A DNA stretch of 33,093 nt, taken from positions 1 through 33,093 of the forward strand of contig DASUBV010000040.1 of the NCBI GenBank assembly GCA_035763085.1, given 5' to 3'. The translations under genes and the position numbers were made by a program. Within the stretch, counting starts at the first letter, position 1. Every line of letters begins with the position of its first letter. The DNA comes from DASUBV01 sp035763085 (lineage in GTDB: Bacteria; Actinomycetota; Actinomycetes; Streptosporangiales; Streptosporangiaceae). Shown here piece after piece: positions 1 through 6,839 of this stretch. Under the pieces are notes generated by a model. That model made no database searches, was not told the DNA's origin, and saw only the letters and a program-made list of their open reading frames with translations.

Positions 1-1313
1 CCTGTCATGTACAGGTAGCGAATCACTCCCCGGACGAGCAACCGCACTCGCGAGGACCTGCACTCGATAACTCTCGCAGGCTCGTAGTGAGGCAGCAGTT
101 CGCGGTACCGAGGCCAGGAGGTTGGATTGTCGGAGTCGTTAGGTGTTGCCATCTCCAGAAGTATGTGAACGCCATGCTGGAACTGCTGGCGCTGCTCTGC
201 TGACAGGGACTCACGCACGATGGTCTGGGTCACCCTATGCACTTGCAGCGTGCGGTTCAGGTAGTCGACCTGGGCGAGCGAATACCGGCCAAGATCACTG
301 ATGGCACGGTTAAATCCGACCGGATCGCTGAACAGCGTGGCGAGTATCGTCCCTTCTCCGTCCCGGCGCGCGCTGAGTACCTCACGGGGAATGGGGTCGG
401 GACCGAAGAAAGAGCAGCATCTCAGCAATTCTATAGCCTGAGGATTCTCAGTGATCAGCTGATTAAAAGAAGCTGTCAAGGCAATGGTGGCCGAGACCGG
501 GTAGTCAGCCGGCTTGCCCTGGTCCAGGAGCCGGGATGCTTGCTTATCGAGTATTTCGAGGTACTCCTGAACCGACATTCCGGTTCTCGCCTGAAGCGCA
601 CCCGCCTGCTCCATGGCCAGCGGCAGGCCGCCCAGGGCGGAATTAAGGCGATCAGAGTCCTTGTTGCTGATGTTGCGCAGGTGCTTGCGCAGGAACAGCC
701 TGCTCTCAGCCCTAGTGAACGTCTGCACCGTCAGTGTGGTGACTACGTTGTGCCAGTCGGGATTGCGTGAGGTGATGATCGTGTGGCCTGGCCCGTCAGG
801 CAGCACGAACTCGCCGAGGTCCTCGGGCTTGTCCGCATTGTCGAAGATCAGCAGCCAGCGACGGACGGGGTCGCCGCGGCGCAGTCGGTCCAGCACCTCG
901 CTCGCCCGGTCATCCATACTGGCGGACTCATTGGCCGGCAGCCCCAGGGGTTGGGCCAAGGCGGCGATCGAGCCACGTATGAGGTGCGGCTGATCGGCGG
1001 GGATCCACCAGACAAGGTCGTAGTCGCCCTGATTCCGGTGGGCGTATTCGACGGCTACCTGAGTCTTCCCAACACCAGGAAGCCCTTGCAGGGCCCGCGG
1101 CACCAGCCCGGCTGAATCTGCTGGTGGCAGCGCTGCTGCCGCGGGTCGCGAGCTGAGCTGATCATGGAGATTGGCTAGCAGCCCGTCCCGCCCGGTGAAT
1201 AGCAGATTCTGCGCTGGAATGCTACCCCAGATTTTGGGTATGCCTGTAGCCAAAGCTAAGTCCGGCTGCGCCACGACGGCTCCCGGGCCGCCATCTGCGG
1301 AGGAGTTCTGCAC
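1..1313 (-). CDS. fxsT: FxsT-like NB-ARC ATPase (C-terminus beyond left edge)
   Basis: The reading frame is open from a GTG at 1313 to the window edge, giving 437 residues of a longer protein. It shows a Walker A motif GLPGVGKTQ (about residues 77-85), a Walker B motif LLIFDNAD (154-161), TSRN (about 181-184) and a GGLPLA motif (228-233), the usual order in NB-ARC/AP-ATPases. The segment before the P-loop (IWGSIPAQN followed by FTGRDGLL) resembles FxsT proteins of FxSxx-COOH systems, which carry TPRs after the NB-ARC domain; those would lie outside the window. The divergent neighbour at 1456 is an FxSxx-COOH peptide, which supports the call. The GTG start is limited by an in-frame TAA four codons upstream and has no Shine-Dalgarno, but a TAAGAT box sits 6 nt before it, suggesting a leaderless message. 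An ordinary NB-ARC/TPR regulator is the main alternative. Confidence 0.8.
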   Translation of the reverse strand, partial: MQNSSADGGPGAVVAQPDLALATGIPKIWGSIPAQNLLFTGRDGLLANLHDQLSSRPAAAALPPADSAGLVPRALQGLPGVGKTQVAVEYAHRNQGDYDLVWWIPADQPHLIRGSIAALAQPLGLPANESASMDDRASEVLDRLRRGDPVRRWLLIFDNADKPEDLGEFVLPDGPGHTIITSRNPDWHNVVTTLTVQTFTRAESRLFLRKHLRNISNKDSDRLNSALGGLPLAMEQAGALQARTGMSVQEYLEILDKQASRLLDQGKPADYPVSATIALTASFNQLITENPQAIELLRCCSFFGPDPIPREVLSARRDGEGTILATLFSDPVGFNRAISDLGRYSLAQVDYLNRTLQVHRVTQTIVRESLSAEQRQQFQHGVHILLEMATPNDSDNPTSWPRYRELLPHYEPARVIECRSSRVRLLVRGVIRYLYMT

Positions 1314-1319
1314 GAGACC

Positions 1320-1325
1320 ATCTTA
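1320..1325 (-). promoter_or_regulatory. -10 box of a probable leaderless fxsT transcript
   Basis: On the minus strand TAAGAT ends 6 nt before the GTG start codon of the NB-ARC gene. In actinobacteria this spacing places transcription initiation at the start codon itself. No Shine-Dalgarno sequence is present, which agrees. No convincing -35 element was found. Confidence 0.45.
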
Positions 1326-1455
1326 GGACTGGGATCGGGGACAAGGCCACGGCCAATGTCAGTACGCCAGAGATATAGGAGGGGCTAGTTAGCAGAAAAG
1401 TCAGGGTGGCATTTCTAGGCGCCACGGAGTACAATTTGGGCGAGGCTAGTGGACG

Positions 1456-1668
1456 ATGGTGACAATGCCCGGTGACAATCAGCCAGGTGCGGTTGAGCCG
1501 CCTGAGGACGTTGTGACTGACCTGCCAGATCTGACAGGCTTGACTCTCGCAGAGATCGCAGAACTGGCCCACGCCGATTATCCCGGTCTTGACCGTGCCT
1601 TGCGGCGTGTGGTGGCCCGTCACGAGGATTCGGCCGATCCCATCGTTGCTTTTCAATCGAGCATATAG
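1456..1668 (+). CDS. fxsA: FxSxx-COOH peptide (FxsA-like)
   Basis: This 70-residue protein ends in FQSSI followed by the stop, matching the F-x-S-x-x-COOH terminus that defines this family of putative ribosomally made peptides. The body also fits: an acidic start, a DLTGLTLAEIAEL-type helix, then an LDRALRRVV helix. In known FxSxx-COOH systems the peptide is encoded with a radical SAM/SPASM protein (FxsB), a TIR-like protein (FxsC) and the NB-ARC/TPR protein FxsT. Here only the FxsT-like gene (divergent) is visible; no radical SAM gene lies between 1 and 5 kb, so FxsB would have to be left of the window, elsewhere, or missing. ATG 1456 is used; an internal ATG at 1465 is an alternative. The mature product and its role are unknown for the family. 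Confidence 0.8.
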   Translation: MVTMPGDNQPGAVEPPEDVVTDLPDLTGLTLAEIAELAHADYPGLDRALRRVVARHEDSADPIVAFQSSI

Positions 1669-1683
1669 CGAGAGGGGAGCGAC

Positions 1684-1842
1684 GTGACCGGGAGTCTGGG
1701 CGGCTGGCCGTCATGGCTGGCGTTCGACGCCCAGGACTCCGGAAACTGCCACGGGCACGGTCGGCAGTCGTCTAATGTCTGGGCCGTGAAGTTACCCGCT
1801 GAAGGAGATGGTCAGCGGCTCTGGGCGCCGATGGGGAACTGA
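1684..1842 (+). CDS. possible 52-residue ORF between fxsA and the nSTAND gene
   Basis: A GTG at 1684 opens a 52-codon frame ending in TGA at 1840-1842. It is preceded by a strong Shine-Dalgarno-like GAGGGGAG at 1672-1679, begins 15 nt after the fxsA stop, and its stop is one base before the ATG of the nSTAND gene (TGAGATG), an arrangement suited to translational coupling. The product is rich in Trp, Gly, Ser and His, with one Cys, and has no membrane segment or recognisable domain. It could be a real small protein, a leader that couples translation of the nSTAND gene, or a chance frame. I do not recognise it. Confidence 0.35.
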   Translation: MTGSLGGWPSWLAFDAQDSGNCHGHGRQSSNVWAVKLPAEGDGQRLWAPMGN

Positions 1843-1843
1843 G

Positions 1844-3844
1844 ATGCCCAAGGCCCTGGACCGGTACGCCGAACCGCTCAGCCACTATCCTGGCCAGCGT
1901 TCCTACGCAGAGTCCTCCGACTGGTTCGCAGCACGGCATGCTGAGGCTGCGGAGGTTGCTGCGGCGTGGCATGGAAACCAGCTGACCGTTCTGACCGGTA
2001 GCTCCGGTGTCGGCAAGTCGTCGCTGCTCGCCGCGGGTGTCATCCCCGTTCTAACCGGTCCGGACGTTGAGGTGCTCCCCGTTGGCCAGATGATTGGCCG
2101 AGCTGTCTTTCCAACTGCGGCACTGGCGGATCACAATCGGCTCGTACTGGCCCTCCTGTCGTCCTGGGCGCCGACAGAATCAGCCGCTCGCCTGTCACGA
2201 ATGACGATCCAGGGATTCCTGCGCCAGCGCCTCATCCACAGTAAGACCGCACGGATGCTTATCTCGGTCGACCAGGGTGAGGTGATCTTCAAGGACACCT
2301 TCGCTGGGAACCGTGGCCAGTTCCTTGACCAGCTTTCCGAGGCGCTGCACGAGTACCCGCAGGTGCATGCGCTCATCGTGGCCCGAGATGACTGCCTAGG
2401 CGACATCCTTGCCGATCACCGACTGAGCGGGGCCGAGACTGTCAGGCTGATTCCGCTCAGCCGAGCGGCGGCGATCGAGGCTGTGCGCCGCCCAGCCGCT
2501 GTCGCCGGACGGCCCTTCCGCGGCACCGCTGCCGAGGCACTCGTAGATCAGTTGGTCGAGTACCCGCTCGCCAGCGAGTCTCGTGCTAGCCCAGCGCAGA
2601 ACCTCGCGGAAGTCCAGCCAGTGGTTCTCCAGGTGGCGTGCGCTGCGGTATGGAACGCCGTCCCGGCGGGCCAGGCCATCACCCGCGCAAAGGTCCTGAG
2701 CACGGCGGTCACAGAACAGGCCCTGGCCACATTCGCTGCGTCCCGCATCGCCGTGGCGGCCCGGTACGCGGCGGTGCAGCCGAGCATGCTGTACAACTGG
2801 CTTGTCCCGCTGCTTACCACGGACTCAGGCCGGCGGGCTTCCCCGGAGCCAGCCGAATCCAGCGGGGATCGGATCCCGCGCCGCGAGATCATGATGCTGC
2901 TGGAAGATCAGCATCTTCTCCGCGTCGAGTTGCGAGACAACACCCGGTGGTACTCGCTGCTCAGCGAGCACATGGTCGGCGCCCTCAGGCGCGCGGCGTA
3001 CGTGAGGCCGGCCGATGCACAGGCGCTGGCGGCGGCAACCCCCGCCCAGCTGATGACCCATGCGGCACAAGCGCTGAGTAACGGAGCGACACGAGCCGCC
3101 GATCGACTTGCCGGCGAGGTACTCAGCAGCGCGCCAGCAGGCAGCTACCGCCTGCGAGCCCAGGCCGAGAAGCTGCTCGGGAACGTGGCGTTCCAGCATG
3201 GCCGTACAGATCAGACCCGCCGACATTACCTGGCCGCCGCAGAGTTCTTTGAGGCAGCGCAAGACCGTCTGGAGGTTGGCCGCCTGCTGGCCGCCGTCGG
3301 GCGGGTGCATCTGCTGGAGTGGGATGCCACGGCGGCCGTCTCCACCTTGCACTCGGCCGCCACCAGGCTGCCGGCCGACGGAGCCGTCATGCTGGACCTC
3401 GCCCGTGCATTTGCTGATTCCGGTCAGGCGCAGGCAGCCGTTGCTGCGCTCAGCAGCGCCATCAGCGCGGATGCTGGTGTTGGCGCGGAAGATGCCCGCC
3501 TGCTCCGGGCGGACATCCTGGCCGATCTGGGCGATGCGACCGGCGCCCTTCGCGAATTGGACAGCGTACCGAACACCCAGCCCCTGGCCGCTCGCGCGGC
3601 GCGGGCTCTCTCGCTAGCCCGCCTCGGGCAGATCGAGGATGCTGACGAGGGAATCGGCCAGGCCCTCGAGACCGGTCACGATAATGGTCCGGTCCTATTG
3701 CGGGCGGCGCAGATCCGAGCGCTACGAGGTGACGCCAGCGGTGCTGAACATTATCTTCGTCAGGCGATGAAGGCCACCAGACCGCGCCTCAGCCAGTATC
3801 AGCGTCGGCAGGCTGACTCGCTGAAGCTAGGCAAGGCAGTCTGA
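1844..3844 (+). CDS. nSTAND ATPase with C-terminal helical (TPR-like) repeats
   Basis: This 666-residue protein has a Walker A motif GSSGVGKSS (residues 52-60) and a Walker B-type motif ISVDQGEVIF (about 140-149). The VDQxE core is typical of novel STAND (nSTAND1) NTPases. After the ATPase and winged-helix region, residues from about 400 to the end are Ala/Leu-rich helical pairs resembling tetratricopeptide repeats. STAND proteins are signal-responsive switches that oligomerise on a ligand; many act in regulation or anti-phage defence. No effector domain such as protease, TIR or nuclease is visible, so if it is a defence sensor its output is elsewhere. ATG 1844 is preferred (GGGGA at 1833-1837, coupled to the small ORF); an ATG at 1808 in the same frame has its purine run directly against it. 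The gene converges with the pentapeptide protein, with 12 bp between the stops. Confidence 0.75.
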   Translation: MPKALDRYAEPLSHYPGQRSYAESSDWFAARHAEAAEVAAAWHGNQLTVLTGSSGVGKSSLLAAGVIPVLTGPDVEVLPVGQMIGRAVFPTAALADHNRLVLALLSSWAPTESAARLSRMTIQGFLRQRLIHSKTARMLISVDQGEVIFKDTFAGNRGQFLDQLSEALHEYPQVHALIVARDDCLGDILADHRLSGAETVRLIPLSRAAAIEAVRRPAAVAGRPFRGTAAEALVDQLVEYPLASESRASPAQNLAEVQPVVLQVACAAVWNAVPAGQAITRAKVLSTAVTEQALATFAASRIAVAARYAAVQPSMLYNWLVPLLTTDSGRRASPEPAESSGDRIPRREIMMLLEDQHLLRVELRDNTRWYSLLSEHMVGALRRAAYVRPADAQALAAATPAQLMTHAAQALSNGATRAADRLAGEVLSSAPAGSYRLRAQAEKLLGNVAFQHGRTDQTRRHYLAAAEFFEAAQDRLEVGRLLAAVGRVHLLEWDATAAVSTLHSAATRLPADGAVMLDLARAFADSGQAQAAVAALSSAISADAGVGAEDARLLRADILADLGDATGALRELDSVPNTQPLAARAARALSLARLGQIEDADEGIGQALETGHDNGPVLLRAAQIRALRGDASGAEHYLRQAMKATRPRLSQYQRRQADSLKLGKAV

Positions 3845-3856
3845 AGGGTCAATGCG

Positions 3857-5185
3857 CTAGTCGCTGCGGATCAGGCGCCCCGTTGCCGGATCACGAAGGT
3901 AGCCATCCGGCGCTTGCTGCCCGAGGTCGGTGATAGCGCCATCGAGTCGCAGACCGAGGCGGCTTAGCCCGCGCAAGTGGACGCCCCGCATGTCGGCTCC
4001 GTCAAATACCGCATCGTAGATCTCGGCTTCGTCCAGCCGGCAGTTTGTGCAGTTGGACCTCGACAGGTCGGCCCTGCTCAGGCATGCTCCCGTTAGGTCT
4101 GCGCCGGCCAGGGTGGCTTCAATGAGCTTGGCGCCGGACAGGTTCGCGCGGGGTGCTGTTGCATCTTCCAGCACGGCCTGGTTCATGACCGCATCGGCAA
4201 AGTCGGCGCCTCCTAGTAGCGCGCCGGTCAGATCCGCGCCATCTAGTCTCGCATTATGCAAGCGGGCTCGCGAAAGGTCGGCCCTCGTCAGTCTGGCGCT
4301 GGTCAGGTGCGCGGTCATGAGTACCGCATCGCACAGGGTGGCCTGGTCGAGCCGGGCGTCCTCTAGCCTGACCCCGGTCATGGTCGCGCGTGTCAGCGTT
4401 GCTCCGCTGAGGTTGGCGTTCGCCATCTCCGTTTCCGTCAGTACCGCGCCGACCAGAACGGCGCCGGACAGGTCTGCGCCGCCCAGTTGCGCACGGGACA
4501 GGTCCGCACCCGATAGATTCGCGCCTCGCAGGTGAGTGCCGGTGAGGTCATATCCGGTTAGTCGCGATCCCTGCAGATTGACCGGTCGGGGAATGCCTGC
4601 CGGTGTCGCTGCGGTACCGAGGCTGGAGATGATCGTCATCGCGGTCGAAATGTCCTCGCGAGGACGACCAGCCAGATCCACATCAGTCTCGCTGGTCCGA
4701 TGCCGAACGTACGCGGAGATGACATCGACGACGGCTGCGTAGTTGCCAGGAGCATCCCGAGCCACCTGTTCCAGGGCATGCAGCGCACCGATGCGTACCT
4801 CGATCTCCGCCGCTCCGATCTGCTCGATCGCCTTCGAGTACCGGTCGGTCATCTGCCCTTGCACGCTGAGTTGGAGGGTTCTGCGGTTCAGTTCGCTTTG
4901 CTGCTGCGCGACCCGGTAGTTCCTCGCGGTGTAGAAGAAGGCGCCGAGCGCCAGTACCCCGCCGCAGATCTGGACGAGCCGACCCCGAGCAGCATCGAGG
5001 GCCACCCGCAGCTGAACGCCACGCGCGGATGCCCGGACGGCATGCACGTCGTGGCTAGCCATAGCATCGGCGACCGGCCAGAAGAGAATGATGATAGCGA
5101 GGACTACGGCTATGGCCGCCGCCGCCCAGCCGCCGTAGATCAGTAAAGCATGTCGATCAGGTGACGATTCGGGCGGTGCAGCCAT
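3857..5185 (-). CDS. membrane-anchored pentapeptide-repeat protein
   Basis: This 442-residue protein has two N-terminal hydrophobic segments (about residues 14-38 and 67-88). A helical linker follows, with Ala/Glu-rich helices around KAIEQIGAAEIEVRIGALHA, and then a long C-terminal run of pentapeptide repeats of the A(D/N)LSx type, such as GANLSGADLS. Such repeats fold into a right-handed quadrilateral beta-helix. In this topology the solenoid is probably cytoplasmic, tethered to the membrane. Similar two-TM pentapeptide proteins are common in actinomycetes, and their function is not established. ATG 5185 is preferred over a TTG at 5194 in the same frame; neither has a clear Shine-Dalgarno. 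It is convergent with the nSTAND gene and shares its lower-GC composition, so both may belong to the same accessory block. Confidence 0.8.
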   Translation of the reverse strand: MAAPPESSPDRHALLIYGGWAAAAIAVVLAIIILFWPVADAMASHDVHAVRASARGVQLRVALDAARGRLVQICGGVLALGAFFYTARNYRVAQQQSELNRRTLQLSVQGQMTDRYSKAIEQIGAAEIEVRIGALHALEQVARDAPGNYAAVVDVISAYVRHRTSETDVDLAGRPREDISTAMTIISSLGTAATPAGIPRPVNLQGSRLTGYDLTGTHLRGANLSGADLSRAQLGGADLSGAVLVGAVLTETEMANANLSGATLTRATMTGVRLEDARLDQATLCDAVLMTAHLTSARLTRADLSRARLHNARLDGADLTGALLGGADFADAVMNQAVLEDATAPRANLSGAKLIEATLAGADLTGACLSRADLSRSNCTNCRLDEAEIYDAVFDGADMRGVHLRGLSRLGLRLDGAITDLGQQAPDGYLRDPATGRLIRSD

Positions 5186-5358
5186 AATCGACAATGTTAT
5201 TTCGCGCGCCTGCGGCTGTCATGATCTCACCAGCGGCTGGCTGGACATCCGAAGCATTATCCGAAGCGGGGCCCCGCCTGCGCATAGCCTTGCGCTGGTT
5301 GGAAAGGGCCTCGTCCGGCCCGCCATACAAGCTGGAACCTACTGAGGGAGACGCGAGC

Positions 5359-5730
5359 ATGAGCATCGAGAAGCCGGAGATCGACTTCCCCGGCGGCGAG
5401 CCGCCGGCCGAGCTCCAGATCACCGACGTGTGGGAGGGCTCCGGGCCGGAGGCCAAGGCCGGGGACCGCGTCCAGGTCCACTACGTCGGGGTCGCGTACT
5501 CCACTGGCGAGGAGTTCGACGCCAGCTGGAATCGCGGTGAGCCGCTGGAATTCCAGCTCGGCGTGGGCCAGGTCATCGCCGGCTGGGACCAGGGCGTGCA
5601 GGGCATGAAGGTGGGCGGCCGGCGCCAGCTGGTGATCCCGCCGGGGATGGCCTACGGCGACCGCGGCGCGGGCCGGACGATCGCGCCGGGCGAGACGCTG
5701 ATCTTCGTCTGCGACCTGGTCTCGGCCTGA
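5359..5730 (+). CDS. FKBP-type peptidyl-prolyl cis-trans isomerase
   Basis: This is a 123-residue single-domain FKBP. It catalyses cis-trans isomerisation of peptide bonds before proline and acts as a cytosolic folding helper, as there is no signal peptide. Family motifs in order are GDRVQVHYVG, EEFDASW, FQLGVGQVIAGWDQGVQGMKVGG, RRQLVIPPGMAYGDRGAG and GETLIFVCDL; these cover the strands and aromatic active-site pocket (the Y, F, W, V-I positions). ATG 5359 is chosen because GAGGGAGA at 5344-5351 lies at suitable spacing and the FKBP homology starts shortly after; an open frame extends upstream without homology. From here onward third-position GC rises sharply compared with the genes to the left. 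Confidence 0.93.
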   Translation: MSIEKPEIDFPGGEPPAELQITDVWEGSGPEAKAGDRVQVHYVGVAYSTGEEFDASWNRGEPLEFQLGVGQVIAGWDQGVQGMKVGGRRQLVIPPGMAYGDRGAGRTIAPGETLIFVCDLVSA

Positions 5731-5760
5731 GCGCTGCTGCGCTGCGGCAAGCGCACGCGG

Positions 5761-5766
5761 TACAAC
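5761..5766 (+). promoter_or_regulatory. -10 box of a probable leaderless glycosylase transcript
   Basis: TACAAC ends 6 nt before the GTG start of the Fpg/Nei gene, and no Shine-Dalgarno is present, so a leaderless transcript starting at the GTG is likely. No -35 element is obvious. Confidence 0.4.
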
Positions 5767-5772
5767 GGGTAG

Positions 5773-6645
5773 GTGCCCGAGCTTCCCGAGGTCGAGAACG
5801 CCCGCCGCCTGATCGCCGAGCACGCGCTGGGCCGGCGTATCGCCGACGTTGACGACTCAGACACCTACGTGCTCCGGCCGCACGCGCCCGGTGAGCTGAA
5901 GAGCGCGCTGGCGGGACGCAGCCTCACTGCAGCGCACCGGCGCGGCAAGACGATGTGGGTGGAGACCTCCGGTGTGAGCGACGGCCCGGCGGCATCAACA
6001 GACGCCGCCGGGCCCGAGGTCGGGATCCACCTGGGCATGAGCGGCCGCCTGGTGGTCACCGGCCCGGACGGCACGGTGATCGAGGCCGGCGACCCGTACC
6101 GCTACGGCGGTCGCGGGCGCAATCCGGCCTGGAGCCGTTTCACCCTCACCTTCACCGACGGCGGCAGCCTGGTCCTGCTGGACCCGCGCCGCCTGGGCCG
6201 GGTCTGGCTGAACCCCGGCATCGGCGACCTCGGACCGGACGCCACGCAGGTCAGCTTCGATGAATTCCGGGCGCTGATCACGAAGGGGACCATCGCGGTC
6301 AAGGCACGGCTGCTCGATCAGTCGAAGATCGCCGGGATCGGCAACCTGCTGGCCGACGAGATCCTCTGGCAGGCCAGGGTGTCCCCGCTGACTCCCGCCG
6401 GCCAGCTCACCGCTCCCCGGGTCCGGCGGCTTTACGAGGCCACGACGGCAGTCGTCGCGGCGGCTATCGCCCGCGGCGGCGCGCATACCGGGGAGATCAA
6501 CGACCAGCGCCGCCCCGGTGGCACCTGCCCGCGCGACGGCGCCCCGATGGCGCATGCCGTGGTCGGCGGCCGGTCGACCTGGTTCTGCTCGCGGGAGCAG
6601 GCGCTGCGCCCGGCCCGGCGGCGCGCCGCGCGCCGCGCAGGCTGA
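5773..6645 (+). CDS. Fpg/Nei-family DNA glycosylase/AP lyase
   Basis: This 290-residue protein starts MPELPEVE, which puts Pro2 and Glu3 in the catalytic position after Met removal. Fpg/Nei enzymes excise oxidised bases and nick the abasic site by beta/delta elimination. Other motifs are the RRGKT lysine (K59), a LGMSGRLV strand, DPRRLGRV, and the H2TH region KARLLDQSKIAGIGNLLADEIL. The C-terminal zinc finger is unusual: where classical members have two CxxC pairs, this one reads CPRDG and FCSREQ, so Asp and Glu stand in the second and fourth cysteine positions. Similar degenerate fingers occur in an actinobacterial Fpg/Nei-like branch, so the protein is probably active but may not bind zinc classically. 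Substrate (8-oxoG or oxidised pyrimidines) cannot be told from sequence. The start is the GTG at 5773. Confidence 0.9.
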   Translation: MPELPEVENARRLIAEHALGRRIADVDDSDTYVLRPHAPGELKSALAGRSLTAAHRRGKTMWVETSGVSDGPAASTDAAGPEVGIHLGMSGRLVVTGPDGTVIEAGDPYRYGGRGRNPAWSRFTLTFTDGGSLVLLDPRRLGRVWLNPGIGDLGPDATQVSFDEFRALITKGTIAVKARLLDQSKIAGIGNLLADEILWQARVSPLTPAGQLTAPRVRRLYEATTAVVAAAIARGGAHTGEINDQRRPGGTCPRDGAPMAHAVVGGRSTWFCSREQALRPARRRAARRAG

Positions 6646-6839
6646 ATCCGCCGGCCGGCGGCGGGCCCGGCGCCCCGCCCGGCCGGAGCCCGGCCCGCTG
6701 GCGAGGGCCGGCCAGGGCCGGCGGGCTCCCGGCGAACGCTTCGCGAACGGTGCAGCGCCTAGGTTCAGCAGCGGCCGGGCCCTCGCGGCGCTCCGTCACC
6801 GCCGGCCGCAGCCGCCACGACGCCCAAGGAGACAGCCCG

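Noticed and set aside
237..1115. Plus-strand open frames opposite the NB-ARC gene.
   Set aside because: The minus strand encodes continuous NB-ARC motifs in the right order; the plus frames overlap each other and have none.
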